Origin: JASGTU01 sp963821815
Lineage (GTDB): Bacteria > Chloroflexota > Anaerolineae > Caldilineales > Caldilineaceae
DNA length: 64,000 nucleotides
NCBI GenBank assembly: GCA_963821815.1
Contig: CAWGFG010000002.1
Coordinates: 310,001-374,000, forward strand
Direction of reading: 5' to 3'
Shown here piece by piece: positions 45,357 through 59,326 of this stretch; the first letter of the stretch is position 1, and every line of letters starts with the position of its first letter. Under the pieces are notes generated by a model. That model was not told where the DNA came from and ran no database searches. It was given only the letters and a program-made list of their open reading frames with translations. The position numbers and the translations under genes were made by a program.

Positions 45357-45710
45357 GTGGTCGTTGAAACGTGCGAAGCCGGATTTGACAGGATGCGCAG
45401 GGTATAGTAATCTTGAAAGTCGCTCCGGATGACAAGGAGCGCTGCGAGATAGAAGTAGATGGTCGTCGTAAATCGGTTATCGTAAATCGCAGCAGGTTGT
45501 AGAAGTAACAAGTTGCAGAAGTAAGTTGTAGGATTCGAAGGTAGAGGCTGAGCTAGGCGTTCGGGGGCCGGTGGTTCACGGGTGCGGGCGAGGCGAGGTA
45601 GGAACGGTTACGTTGGTGCGATCTTGAGAAGCATTCGAGAGGCGCTGACAGGGAGACCCTGAGTCAGGGTGACTGAAGGGCTCGCGGAGCGGGTTCGGCG
45701 GGGTAACCGG

Positions 45711-45724
45711 GGCACATTAACAAC
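45711..45724 (+). promoter_or_regulatory. boxA-like antitermination motif before 16S
   Basis: GGCACATTAACAAC, similar to boxA (TGCTCTTTAACA). A 13/14 match recurs before 23S at 48390-48403. Confidence 0.5.
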
Positions 45725-45743
45725 TAAAGAGTGGTAAGACAGA
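45724..45743 (+). ncRNA. 5' arm of the 16S processing stem
   Basis: Twenty bases that are perfectly complementary to 47981-48000 downstream of 16S. Near-complementarity extends for about 12 further bases outward. Likely RNase III target for 17S release. Confidence 0.75.
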
Positions 45744-46097
45744 TATGACAAGCAATGTCAGGCTGGGCGGAGCTGTTCCGAAGGGGATGGGGAAGCCAAG
45801 CATGGCAGGAATGTCAGCGAAGTAAGGTAAGAGCCTTCGGGGTTGTTTGCTGGGCGACTGGCAGGCGATCTTAAGAGCGGCGAAGCGACTTAAGGCGGCT
45901 GTCTGGCTGACTGCGGTAAGCGGTTAAGCGGGTGGGCGTGGAGAGTGGTTGTAGCCGTAAACGAAACCGTAAGTGACCAAAGAGAAGACTTAAGCGCTTA
46001 CAGGGTGGTATCTGTTCAGCTTATATAGCGTTTTCTATAGCGCTTATATAGTTGGGGGATATTATTCGGGTAAGTGATAGGAAAGACTCTTGGAGTA

Positions 46098-47619
<1,522 letters not shown>

Positions 47620-47837
47620 AGAGAGCTAGGTGACGAGTTCACTGCGAGAGCAGGGGGGGCTTGTCACGAGAGTGAATAGAGAAGAAACAAGCGGTACTGA
47701 TGTATATCGGTACTGCAGTACAGAAGTACAGGGGATGCGAAGAGCATTCCAGAAGAGAATTCCAGAAGGGTATTCTAGTCGAAAGCGGCGGCTGAAGCCG
47801 TGGGTAAAACCAAGGCCAAAGCAATAAGCGAGTAGAC

Positions 47838-47876
47838 GAAGGAAACTCACGAAGGAAACTCACGAAGGAAACTTAC
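47838..47876 (+). repeat. 13-bp tandem repeat in the 16S-23S spacer
   Basis: Three direct copies of GAAGGAAACTCAC (third has T for C at one position), between 16S and tRNA-Ile. Confidence 0.8.
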
Positions 47877-47980
47877 GAAGTAGAGGCGAAATATCTATTC
47901 GCAAAGAGGATGGCATATGGAAGCCGGTTCGGAGTTCAAGGATCTTGAACTTTTGAACTTGGAACCTTTGACTGAATCTT

Positions 47981-48000
47981 TCTGTCTTACCACTCTTTAG
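47981..48000 (+). ncRNA. 3' arm of the 16S processing stem
   Basis: Perfect complement of 45724-45743; see that entry. Confidence 0.75.
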
Positions 48001-48175
48001 CGGTTAACGTGTCTCACCAGTGAGACAAGCGTGTCTTATAACTGAGATATGCGTGTTTCAAGAACGGGAGAGTGTCGCAAGCGGCACCGCGGAGATGGTC
48101 GAATGACCAAGGTCCGGGCTCTCGAGACAGCTTCGGCGGTTCGTCGGAGCGGGGTAACCGCAGCGTTGTGTTATA

Positions 48176-48251
<76 letters not shown>

Positions 48252-48385
48252 TGGGCAGTTGGAAAGAACTGTCGAGGAATGCGCAGCAGGGTGCGTGGTC
48301 CACAGGAAGCGATGGAACTCCGAGAGGGGGGATATTGTAGAGGGTGGACAGAAGAAGCGGACTGAGATTGCGGGTTCTGTAATAG

Positions 48386-48417
48386 CGCTGGCACATTAAA
48401 AACTGAATAGGATTAGG
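48386..48417 (+). ncRNA. 5' arm of the 23S processing stem, with boxA-like motif
   Basis: A 32-nt arm whose near-perfect complement lies at 51995-52026 after 23S. It contains GGCACATTAAAAAC (48390-48403), the second copy of the boxA-like motif. Resembles the RNase III stem of other rrn operons. Confidence 0.75.
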
Positions 48418-48732
48418 CGTCTACCACAGACGGCGAGCTGAGACTCAAAGACACGCGGCGACAGAAGCAAGTGACGGCGGAAGTTGTGCAGCGGATTGGG
48501 TTGAGCCTTTGGGGGTGCATGCGGGGGAGTGACATCTTTCGGCGTGTATTACTGGGGGAGGGCTGCGCAGGCGGAGGCAACCGAGCAGGAAGGTTGGCGA
48601 GGTTTTGGTGCAGTGAAGGGCAAGTAGGCTGGTTGGGTGTGGTTGACGTAGGCATCTTCAAACCAAATGAAGATCTCAAGTTCTTAGTATTTTAGAAAAG
48701 AGCGCAGTGAGAGCTGCGTGGGATGAGTATGT

Positions 48733-51680
<2,948 letters not shown>

Positions 51681-51863
51681 TTATGTACTACATCCCAAAG
51701 ATACATAAGAGATTGAGGTTATCGAGAGTTTGAAGATGCCTAACTCAAGCTAGTGTCGAATGAGCAGATACGCAAGTATCGAGTCATTGGGTGAAACGAA
51801 AGAGACAGCAGTTGCAAGACAGCTGTCAATCTCAATCACTGAATGAATCACTCAGAGTAGATA

Positions 51864-51918
51864 CTAGCGCTGAACGAGAGACAGCAGTTGCGCAGCAACT
51901 GCCCATCTCTTGCGCTAG
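51864..51918 (+). ncRNA. Long hairpin in the 23S-5S spacer
   Basis: Outer stem 51864-51870 with 51912-51918; inner stem GCAGTTGC (51884-51891) with GCAACTGC (51895-51902). Internal AGAGA/TCTCT pairs join them. A partial copy of the inner element lies at 51801. Confidence 0.65.
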
Positions 51919-51920
51919 AA

Positions 51921-52004
51921 AGAGACCTAATCTCTTGAAAAAGACCAGAGACCTAATCTACTTGTAAAAGAGACCTAATCTCTTGTAAAAGAGACCTAAT
52001 CCTA
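51921..52004 (+). repeat. Four copies of a 15-bp element in the 23S-5S spacer
   Basis: AGAGACCTAATCTCT-type units start at 51921, 51947, 51969 and 51990. The two full units are themselves inverted repeats. The last unit merges into the 3' processing arm. Confidence 0.8.
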
Positions 52005-52026
52005 AACAGTTTTTAGCGTGTCAGCG
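51995..52026 (+). ncRNA. 3' arm of the 23S processing stem
   Basis: Near-perfect complement of 48386-48417; see that entry. Confidence 0.75.
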
Positions 52027-52148
52027 AGAGCGGACACAACAAGCAACATAAGACGCGAGAAAAGCGCAACACAGAACGAAGCGCTAAAACAAAGCGTCAA
52101 GGTCTGCGAAAGCAGACATAAGAACGTGAAAGACGACGAGAGATTGTG

Positions 52149-52262
52149 TTGGTGATAGGAGCGGCGGGGGTACACCCGGATCCATCCCGAACCCGGAAGT
52201 TAAGCCCGCCAGCGCCGATGGTAGTATGCGGGTAACTGCATGCGAGAGTAGGTCATCGCCAA
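52149..52262 (+). rRNA. rrf: 5S ribosomal RNA
   Basis: About 114 nt. The two ends pair (TTGGTGAT with ATCGCCAA). Internal landmarks: CCATCCCGAACCCGGAAGTTAAGC and the late loop GGTAGTATGCGGG. It lies about 470 nt after the 23S end. Confidence 0.95.
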
Positions 52263-52327
52263 CCCTTCACTCGTCGTTTCTCTTTGTGCTGCTTGTGTCC
52301 TACTCCTGCCGCAGTTTTGATTCAGTG

Positions 52328-52356
52328 TTGCACTGCGCAACGTCGCATGCTAGAAT
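52328..52356 (+). promoter_or_regulatory. Candidate glmU promoter
   Basis: TTGCAC (52328-52333), 17-nt spacer, TAGAAT (52351-52356). Transcription would start near 52363, leaving a leader of about 210 nt. Confidence 0.55.
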
Positions 52357-52508
52357 CTAGCCCGTAAAGCAGTGGGTTCTGGCAGAGACGTCGCAAGATA
52401 GGGTGCGTCGCTCTTTTCGAAGAGAGTAGATGGACGAAGACAAACCGCCTAGTCCGTGTTACAAACAACGACCTAGGCAGCAACAATCTATAGAGTATCA
52501 TACATTCA

Positions 52509-52554
52509 CCAGAACGTGTACTGGATTTCAGACGCGTCTGGGGATTTTTTGTTT
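52509..52554 (+). terminator. Intrinsic terminator 20 bp before glmU
   Basis: A 10-bp stem with one bulge (52509-52519 with 52532-52541), followed by GGATTTTTTGTTT. It lies between the candidate glmU promoter and its start codon, so it could end the rRNA operon, or attenuate glmU, or both. Confidence 0.65.
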
Positions 52555-52575
52555 CTTGGCCTATAAGGATCTTCA

Positions 52576-53951
52576 GTGCGAATTGTAAACGTTATCCTGG
52601 CGGCGGGCGCCGGGACAAGAATGATGTCCGATCTCCCCAAAGTACTGCATCCCATTCTGGGTAAACCAATGGTTGTTTGGGCCATCGACATGGCGGAAGC
52701 GGTCGGAAACGAAACCCCCGTGGTTGTTGTCGGCCACGAACAGGAGCAAGTCCGTGACGCCCTTGGTGCGCGCGCGCGTTTCGTGGAGCAAGCCGAACAA
52801 CTCGGTACCGGGCACGCGGTCATGCAGGCAAAATCCACCCTTATCGACCAGGCCGACATCGTGGTTGTTACCTATGCAGATATGCCCTTGCTGCGGTCGG
52901 ACACGGTCCGAAGGCTCGTCGACCAGTTCGTGGCAGCGCAGCGCGAGCCTGACCCGCCAGCTATGGCCATTCTATCTATTACGCGCGACGATCCACAAGG
53001 CTTTGGACGTGTCGTGCGCGATAATACGGGCCGCGTTCTCGCGTCGTCGAGGAAGTGGATTGCACTCCTGATGAGCGCCGTATCCGTGAGCTGAACTCCG
53101 GCATCTATTGTTTTGACGCCAGTTGGCTGTGGGCCTCCATAGACGATATCACGGTCAGCCCCAAAGGCGAATATTACCTTCCAGATATGGTCGCGATTGC
53201 TGTCTCACAAGGACAGAAGGTTGTCACGGTCGAGGCGCCTGCAGAGGACGTTAGCGGTGTCAATACGCGTATTCACTTAGCGCAAGCGGCTGCCATCATG
53301 CGACGTCGCATCTTGGATGCGCATATGCTCAACGGTGTGACGATCGAAGATCCGTCATGCACGTACATCGATGCCGATGTTGTTATTGGACGAGATAGCC
53401 GGATATTGCCGGGCGTTATTTTGCAGGGCGCAACGCTTATCGGCGCCAATTCAATAATCGGTCCGAACAGCCAGGTGGTAGACAGCCAGATCGGCGATCA
53501 CTGTCGCATAACGTATTCGGTTGTGGAGCAGGCAATTATGGAGACCGGAAGCGATGTGGGTCCGTTTGGTCACATCAGAAAGGGTTCCAGGCTGGGTGAA
53601 GGCGCTCATATGGGGAATTTTGGCGAAATGAAGAACAGTCACCTGGGCGCAGGAGCCAAGATGGGCCATTTTAGTTATCTCGGTGATGCCGAAATCGGCG
53701 AGGGCACAAATATTGGCGCGGGTACTATCACTTGCAACTATGACGGCATAAACAAACACCCGACCAAGGTGGGCAAGGGCGCGTTCATCGGCAGCGATAC
53801 GATGCTTGTAGCTCCTGTGGATATCGGCGAGGGAGGACGGACTGGCGCCGGTTCGGTTGTGACCCATGACGTACCGCCCGGCGCGACGGTGGTGGGCGTT
53901 CCCGCACGCGTGCATCACGGCTCCAGTAAAGACGGCCAGGGTAAGCAATAA
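52576..53951 (+). CDS. glmU: Bifunctional N-acetylglucosamine-1-phosphate uridyltransferase/acetyltransferase, frameshifted
   Basis: Last two steps of UDP-GlcNAc synthesis for peptidoglycan. GTG start at 52576 with AAGGA upstream. The uridyltransferase half reads VILAAGAGTRMMSDLPKVLH, then ADMPLLRSDTVRRL and GFGRVVRDNTGRVLAS, and then the frame is lost. The other frame resumes at VVEEVD, CTPDERRIRELNSGIYCF and runs through the hexapeptide-repeat acetyltransferase half (GPFGHIRKGSRLGEGAHMG, NYDGINKHPTKVGKGAFIGS, GAGSVVTHDVPPGATVVG). Adding one G near 53043 restores VLAVVEEVD and gives 458 residues, the normal length. Essential in most bacteria, so a consensus error is likely. Confidence 0.93.
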
Positions 53952-54095
53952 CCGCAAGGATGTTCTCCCCGCATTTGATAAAGATGAACATAAAGAGAAG
54001 AACACGAATAGCAGTGCACAAAGAGAAACACACAGAGAAACACACGCAGTGGACAACGCAAGAGGAATGGTTTGTGATAGGTTTGTTAGGAGAAG

Positions 54096-55421
54096 ATGGT
54101 GGACGTTGACCCCATAGCAATTCTTGTCTTTCTTGTCTCGCTAGCCATTTTGTGGTTTGCCGTCGCTGTTGAATTGGCGCTTACCATTAGTGATCGCAGT
54201 GAGATCCGCAAGATGAGCGAAAAGGGTGATCGGCATGCTGCCGCCGCTGAAGGACTGCTTCAAGATCCTGACCGGTTGCTCTTGTCGTCTATGTTGCTGA
54301 AGACGTTGGGTATGGTTGGCCTTGGCGGTGCTGTCGTACGACTGCTGCCTGCTGGTGCTGCAACCGCCCAGTTCTTGATAGCGCTCGTGGCGATGTGGGC
54401 GCTCGGCGCGTTTGTCCGCGTATCTGGCCGGTCAGCAGCAGCTCGCTGGCCTCAAGCGATTGGTTTGCGCGGCGCCAGTATCATGAAGTTCCTGACCATC
54501 CTTCTGTGGCCTGGCTACGCACTATGCCGGAAAGCAGGCTCGTGGCTCGGCGAAGACAACTTGGAAAAGATTGACGGCAACGTCTTCCTTTCTGAAGAGA
54601 CTATCCGGCTCCTCATCGACGTGAGTGACGAAGAGCCCATCCTCGACAGTGAGAAAGAGATGATTGCCAGCATCCTGGATATGGATGAGACGGTGGCGCG
54701 CGAAGTCATGGTGCCAAGAATTGACGTTGTCGCGCTGGATGTAAAAACCAGCCTGCGCGATGCGCTTAACGTCGTGATCGAAGCAGGCCACAGCCGTGTT
54801 CCGGTGTATGAGGACAATATCGATCAAATCGTCGGCTTCTTATACGCCAAGGATCTACTGCGCTGTTTCCAAGAAAATCGGGATGATATGCCCATCAGCA
54901 GCCTGTTGCGGCCTGTCTACTTCGTGCCTGAAACAAAAAAGGTCAACGCGCTCATGCATGAGATGCAGAAGCGCCGCGTGCATGTTTCCATGGTTGTTGA
55001 TGAATATGGTGGGACGGCTGGCTTGGTCACCATCGAAGATATCCTCGAGGAGATCGTCGGCGAAATCCAGGACGAGTACGACGAAGAAGAGCAGCGGTTT
55101 GTTGAGACGGTTGACGAGGATAACTACATCATCAACGCACGCTTAGATATGTATTCGTTGGGCGAACTGCTGGGTATGGATCTTTCCGACGAAGATGCAG
55201 ATACGCTTGCTGGTCTACTCTATAGTCTAATGGGCCACGTACCCGAACAGGGCGAATCGGTTGTGGTCGATGGCTGGCGCTTCACGGTGTTGGCGCTTGA
55301 CGGCCGTCGCATCGAGCGCGTACGAGCGGAACGCGTTAAACCGTTGACGGAACATGGAATGATTCTATCGGACGAATCAGTCGTACACAACGACGAGTTC
55401 AAATACTCCCTATCGAAGTAG
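54096..55421 (+). CDS. CNNM/CorC-type transporter-associated protein (CBS pair)
   Basis: 441 residues. N-terminal CNNM/DUF21 domain with four hydrophobic segments (PIAILVFLVSLAILWFAVAV; LLLSSMLLKTLGMVGLGGAV; FLIALVAMWALGAFV; LTILLWPGYAL). Cytoplasmic part: LDSEKEMIASILDMDETVAREVMVPR (the classic MVPR motif), two CBS domains (IEAGHSRVPVYEDNIDQIVGFLYAKDLL; SMVVDEYGGTAGLVTIEDILEEIVGEIQDE) and a C-terminal CorC_HlyC domain (NYIINARLDMYSLGELLG). Members are linked to magnesium/cobalt homeostasis or labelled haemolysins by history. GGAG lies very close to the ATG; a GTG three nt later is an alternative. It lies 144 nt after glmU. Confidence 0.9.
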   Translation: MVDVDPIAILVFLVSLAILWFAVAVELALTISDRSEIRKMSEKGDRHAAAAEGLLQDPDRLLLSSMLLKTLGMVGLGGAVVRLLPAGAATAQFLIALVAMWALGAFVRVSGRSAAARWPQAIGLRGASIMKFLTILLWPGYALCRKAGSWLGEDNLEKIDGNVFLSEETIRLLIDVSDEEPILDSEKEMIASILDMDETVAREVMVPRIDVVALDVKTSLRDALNVVIEAGHSRVPVYEDNIDQIVGFLYAKDLLRCFQENRDDMPISSLLRPVYFVPETKKVNALMHEMQKRRVHVSMVVDEYGGTAGLVTIEDILEEIVGEIQDEYDEEEQRFVETVDEDNYIINARLDMYSLGELLGMDLSDEDADTLAGLLYSLMGHVPEQGESVVVDGWRFTVLALDGRRIERVRAERVKPLTEHGMILSDESVVHNDEFKYSLSK

Positions 55422-55428
55422 GCATTGA

Positions 55429-55848
55429 ATGGCAAGTACCCACCAAAGTGGCAGGCAGAATACGCCGGTAGTGCTCGTTGAGAAGGCTGCAGAGGCGCGA
55501 ACACGCGCCTACGCGCCCTACAGTCACTACCAGGTTGGCGCAGCAATTTTGACGCGAGAAGGCGAGATTGTCCAGGGTTGCAATGTGGAGAACGCAGCCT
55601 TTGGCTCCACAATATGTGCCGAACGTGTTGCACTGACTTCAGCAGTCGCAGCCGGACACAGAGACTTCGAGGCAATCGCTGTCGTCACGAAGGACGGTGG
55701 ATCACCCTGCGGCGAATGCCGGCAGGTGATGTCTGAGCTAGGCCCGAATATGGTTGTCTATTTGGCGGACGAGAACGGCGATTATCGCATGACGACAGTA
55801 CAAGAGTTGCTGCCGGATTCCTTCGCTCCGGACAGCCTGGATAGGTAA
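55429..55848 (+). CDS. cdd: Cytidine deaminase
   Basis: 139 residues, homotetrameric type. Catalytic/zinc motif: NVENAAFGSTICAERVAL (Cys ligand and proton-shuttle Glu) and SPCGECRQVM (two Cys ligands); FSxYxVGAAI-type motif appears as YSHYQVGAAILTREG. Converts cytidine and deoxycytidine to uridine for pyrimidine salvage. It starts 7 nt after the CNNM gene and is probably cotranscribed. The first 15 residues are an additional, non-conserved N-terminus. Confidence 0.95.
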   Translation: MASTHQSGRQNTPVVLVEKAAEARTRAYAPYSHYQVGAAILTREGEIVQGCNVENAAFGSTICAERVALTSAVAAGHRDFEAIAVVTKDGGSPCGECRQVMSELGPNMVVYLADENGDYRMTTVQELLPDSFAPDSLDR

Positions 55849-55893
55849 AGTTTCCTCATCCCAGAATCCGCTAGTCCTATCATACCGCTACGA

Positions 55894-55899
55894 TATAAT
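55894..55899 (+). promoter_or_regulatory. -10 element, predicted leaderless mRNA for the histidine kinase
   Basis: TATAAT then CAAACC then ATG at 55906; same 6-nt spacing as in the mutL and DinB-like genes. No Shine-Dalgarno, no clear -35. Confidence 0.55.
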
Positions 55900-55905
55900 C
55901 AAACC

Positions 55906-57582
55906 ATGAATGTTCCAGCGCTCATGGCAACCTATCAGTTGCGGCAGCGTGAGTACCTGTTGCGTATTTCACGCGCCATGACCTCGCGCTTGGATCTACC
56001 GAGTTTACTGAAGCTCATACTCAGCAGCGCGGCGGAAATGATCGGCTGTCGAGCTGGATTGATAGCGCTGCAGAATCAGCATGCTGAGACCGGGCAGAAG
56101 CAGATTGTATTGAACCCGTTTCAAGTGCGCGCAGTGTACAACATCCCGCCGAAGTTCATCGCTGCGTTCGAACCGCTCCTGCATGTGGTTCCGCCAACCG
56201 GCTCGGACGAGGACAGCGCTGAACAAGCCGAGGCTTATTATCTTGACCTGCAGTCCCGCGTACGACAGGTGGAGGAAAAGCTGGGCATCACACTGGGGCA
56301 AGTGTTCGGGCTGCCGCTTCTCTTTGAAAACGATCTGCTGGGGATCATCTTTCTCTTCCGCGCCGAATACGCGTTTACAGAGATGGACTGGGAGTTTCTA
56401 CAAGGATTCGCCCATCAGGCAGCCATTGCCGTGCGCAATGCGCGCATCTACGATCAGCTAGAAACCGAGCGCAGCCGCCTCGCCGCCATTATCGACAATA
56501 GTGCGGACGGTATCCTCATTTTGGATGAGGACAGGCGCGTTGTCGTTATGAACCAGGCGCTGGCTGCAATGGTCGGCATGCCCGAAGAGGCTGCGCTAGG
56601 CAAAAACTGCGGTGACGTACTGCCGCTAGAAAACGTGGTCGGCGATGACATCTGTCATTCAGACTACGATTTATCGAACATGGGTGAATCTGGTACTCGC
56701 TGCGAAGGCGACATCATGCGCCCTGGCGGTAGTCGGGTTACGTTGTCCATCACGAGCACGCCCCTCATAGACGAGGAGAGCGGAAAGCTTGTCAACGTTA
56801 TCATCAGTTTGCACGATATTACGCAGTTCCGCGAAGAAGAAGAGATCAAATCAACGTTCACGTCGATCATCAGCCACGAGCTAAAAACGCCGGTGGCTTT
56901 GATCAAGGGCTATGCACAGACGTTGGCGAGAGAAGACGCCGACTGGGATGCAGACGTGGCTCGACAGGGATTGCAGGTCATCGAAGAAGAGAGCGATCGA
57001 CTAGAGGCGCTGATCAACAATCTACTAGATGTTAGTCATATCCAGGCCAGCGGACTCCAGTTGGATTTCTCAGACGTTGACATAGAGCAACTGGTGCGAA
57101 AGGTGGCGAATGCGTATCGAACGCAGACTGATAACCACGAAATTCAAGAGGATTTTCCAGAGAGGCTGCCCCTGGTGTGGGGTGATGAGGAACGCTTGCG
57201 ACAGCTGATGACCAACCTCATTGGCAACGCGATCAAGTACGCGCCGGACGGAGGGACAATCCGCGTGGGCGGCTGGCTGGAATCGCCGCCGGACCTGCCG
57301 GAAGGGTATCGAGTTGTGTTGTATGTGGCAGACCAGGGGATTGGTATTCCGGAAGAGGAACTGGAACGTATATTTGAGCGCTTCTATCGCGTCGACAACA
57401 CGCTGCGGCGAAGCGCCGCCGGCACAGGTCTAGGTCTTTATCTTTCCAAGGCAATTGTCGATGCGCATAACGGACAGATCTGGGTACGCAGTGAGGTGGG
57501 CAAGGGCACTACTTTCTTTGTCGGTTTACCCGTCAGCCAAGACCTCAACGTTGTTAACTCACTGCAGATAGCCACAAACTGA
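55906..57582 (+). CDS. Soluble sensor histidine kinase (GAF-PAS-HisKA-HATPase)
   Basis: 558 residues, no transmembrane segment. Order: GAF domain (about 20-185; SRLDLPSLLKLILSSAAEMIGC), PAS domain (about 185-310; IIDNSADGILILDEDRRVVV), HisKA with the phosphoacceptor His in IISHELKTPVALIKGYAQTL, and HATPase_c with the N box LIGNAIKYAPDGGT, G1 DQGIGIPEEEL and G2 GTGLGLYLSKAI. The signal is unknown. It has no partner response regulator adjacent on its strand; the nearest is at 59327-60004, with its own kinase. Convergent with that pair. Confidence 0.93.
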   Translation: MNVPALMATYQLRQREYLLRISRAMTSRLDLPSLLKLILSSAAEMIGCRAGLIALQNQHAETGQKQIVLNPFQVRAVYNIPPKFIAAFEPLLHVVPPTGSDEDSAEQAEAYYLDLQSRVRQVEEKLGITLGQVFGLPLLFENDLLGIIFLFRAEYAFTEMDWEFLQGFAHQAAIAVRNARIYDQLETERSRLAAIIDNSADGILILDEDRRVVVMNQALAAMVGMPEEAALGKNCGDVLPLENVVGDDICHSDYDLSNMGESGTRCEGDIMRPGGSRVTLSITSTPLIDEESGKLVNVIISLHDITQFREEEEIKSTFTSIISHELKTPVALIKGYAQTLAREDADWDADVARQGLQVIEEESDRLEALINNLLDVSHIQASGLQLDFSDVDIEQLVRKVANAYRTQTDNHEIQEDFPERLPLVWGDEERLRQLMTNLIGNAIKYAPDGGTIRVGGWLESPPDLPEGYRVVLYVADQGIGIPEEELERIFERFYRVDNTLRRSAAGTGLGLYLSKAIVDAHNGQIWVRSEVGKGTTFFVGLPVSQDLNVVNSLQIATN

Positions 57583-57651
57583 CGCTACCAATTGGCCAAC
57601 AGAACATCCAAATGTGCACAACGGGTCGACAGGGTAGAAACTCGGTCGGTT

Positions 57652-59229
57652 CTATGCTGTTCGTTGTGGTTCTGGGATTGCGGGTAGCCAGAGTGTAAAC
57701 GTACTACCTTTGTTCAACGCGCTATCCACTGTGACGTAACCATTGTGCGCCTGGGCAATGGATTGCACGATACTCAGTCCCAGTCCGCTGCCGCCTTGTT
57801 CACGACTGCGCGCTTTATCCGTACGGAAGAACCGATCGAAGATGTGCTCCTGGTGCTCTGCGCTGATACCGATACCCGTATCCGCCACGGAAACGGTGAC
57901 CCAGTCTTCTTTACTTGTGAGGCTGAGAGTGATTTGACCGCCGTTTGGCGTATAGCGTACGGCGTTGGCGGTCAGGTTGATAAGCAACCGTCGCAACCAT
58001 TCAGGGTCGCCCATAACCAGTGCTTGATCTTCGTGACCGAGTCTTACTTCCAGGGCATTGGTACCACGAGTTTGCTCGACCAATCGTAGGGTTTGGCGGT
58101 AGACCTCTAGTAACAGCGTATCCAGCTCAACCGGTTCCAACACCAGCCGCAGCATGCCGCTGTCCGCTTGAGCCAGCAGGAGCAGATCGCCGATCATCGT
58201 GCCCATACGCGTCGTTTCGGCTTCGACTTCCTGCAACGTCTCCTGGATCACTTCAGTGGTCAGGTTTTCGCGCGCCTTTTGAGATGCGTATTCGCCGGTT
58301 GCACGCCGCAGAAGGCCAACGTTTCCCTGCACAGTTGTAAGCGGTGTTCGCAGTTCGTGGCTAACATCGGCTATAAGCCGTTGCTGGGTGAGGAATAGCA
58401 ATTGGATGCGATCCAGCATTTCATTAAACGTACCCGCCAGTCGACCGACCTCGCTCTCATCGGCAGGAATGTCAATGCGCAGGCTCAGATCCTCTGCTCC
58501 GCTAATGCTGCTCGCCAGGTTGGCGATGGAGTCGATGGGCGCAAGCGCTCGCCGTGCCAAGAATGCGCCCACAATGGCTGCGAGAATCAGGCTCAATGCC
58601 GTGCCCAGGATGAGATAACGACTTACCTGCCGAAGCGTGTTCTGTACATCGGCAACAGGTCGAATCACCTGCACAACACCGGCAATGGTGTCGTTGGCGA
58701 TGACAGGCGCGCTGTAAACAAGCAGCGGCGTACCTCGCTCGTCGTATGTGTAGAAGAGATGCGTTTCGCCTTGGCTGACCGCGTCGAGTGCTTCCTGGCT
58801 ATTTTGGATGGCAACCGGTCCCAAGTTGCTGCTGCGTTTGATTACGTCGCCGTTGAGGTCGACAAGCTGAACGCCCAATGAACTGGTGAAGAAATCCAGG
58901 TCCGGAAATTGAATTCGGGTCGGATTGTTGCGAATAACGAGAATGTTACCTTGGAGCTGCTGTGCAAGTTTACTGGCTACTTCCGTAGCCTGACGCGATG
59001 CGTCCTGCTGCGCCTGCGCCCACAAGTTGGTAGCCAGTGCAGTATAGAATACAAAGCTGAACAGGATTAAGGTCGCGCCTAACAGCGCCGTATACCACAA
59101 TGTGAGGCGAAGACGTATCGTCATCGTGTAGCTTGCGCGGCGAGTGAACCGACGCTCGACCATGCTATTTCGGGAGTCAGTCCGGGTTCGACTCTTTGGA
59201 AGCATCCAAAATTCAGCACTTCTTCCCAT
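57652..59229 (-). CDS. Membrane sensor histidine kinase with HAMP domain
   Basis: Up to 525 residues; the start is uncertain, with alternatives at 59163 and 59124, the last (MTIRLRLTLWYTALL) being the natural N-terminus. TM1 lies at LTLWYTALLGATLILFSFVF, then a periplasmic sensor region of about 130 residues, then TM2 (LILGTALSLILAAIVGAFLA), a HAMP domain, HisKA (VSHELRTPLTTVQGN) and HATPase (NLTANAVRYTPNGGQ; DTGIGISAEHQEHIFDRFFR; GSGLGLSIVQSI). EnvZ/BaeS-like architecture. It lies 98 nt downstream of the OmpR-type response regulator gene, its probable partner. Confidence 0.92.
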   Translation of the reverse strand: MGRSAEFWMLPKSRTRTDSRNSMVERRFTRRASYTMTIRLRLTLWYTALLGATLILFSFVFYTALATNLWAQAQQDASRQATEVASKLAQQLQGNILVIRNNPTRIQFPDLDFFTSSLGVQLVDLNGDVIKRSSNLGPVAIQNSQEALDAVSQGETHLFYTYDERGTPLLVYSAPVIANDTIAGVVQVIRPVADVQNTLRQVSRYLILGTALSLILAAIVGAFLARRALAPIDSIANLASSISGAEDLSLRIDIPADESEVGRLAGTFNEMLDRIQLLFLTQQRLIADVSHELRTPLTTVQGNVGLLRRATGEYASQKARENLTTEVIQETLQEVEAETTRMGTMIGDLLLLAQADSGMLRLVLEPVELDTLLLEVYRQTLRLVEQTRGTNALEVRLGHEDQALVMGDPEWLRRLLINLTANAVRYTPNGGQITLSLTSKEDWVTVSVADTGIGISAEHQEHIFDRFFRTDKARSREQGGSGLGLSIVQSIAQAHNGYVTVDSALNKGSTFTLWLPAIPEPQRTA

Positions 59230-59326
59230 GACACCATGTTACGATGCCTATCTGAGGGCATGCTGAACTCGATATGAAAGACGGATGAGATGCAATAGGT
59301 GGTTACGGGGAGGCATCTGAAACGGG

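Noticed and set aside
45244..45435. Short open frames on both strands through the 12-bp repeat (T-Q-K and L-R-L-F repeat peptides)
   Set aside because: They are translations of a tandem DNA repeat inside the rRNA leader; no start signals and no family.
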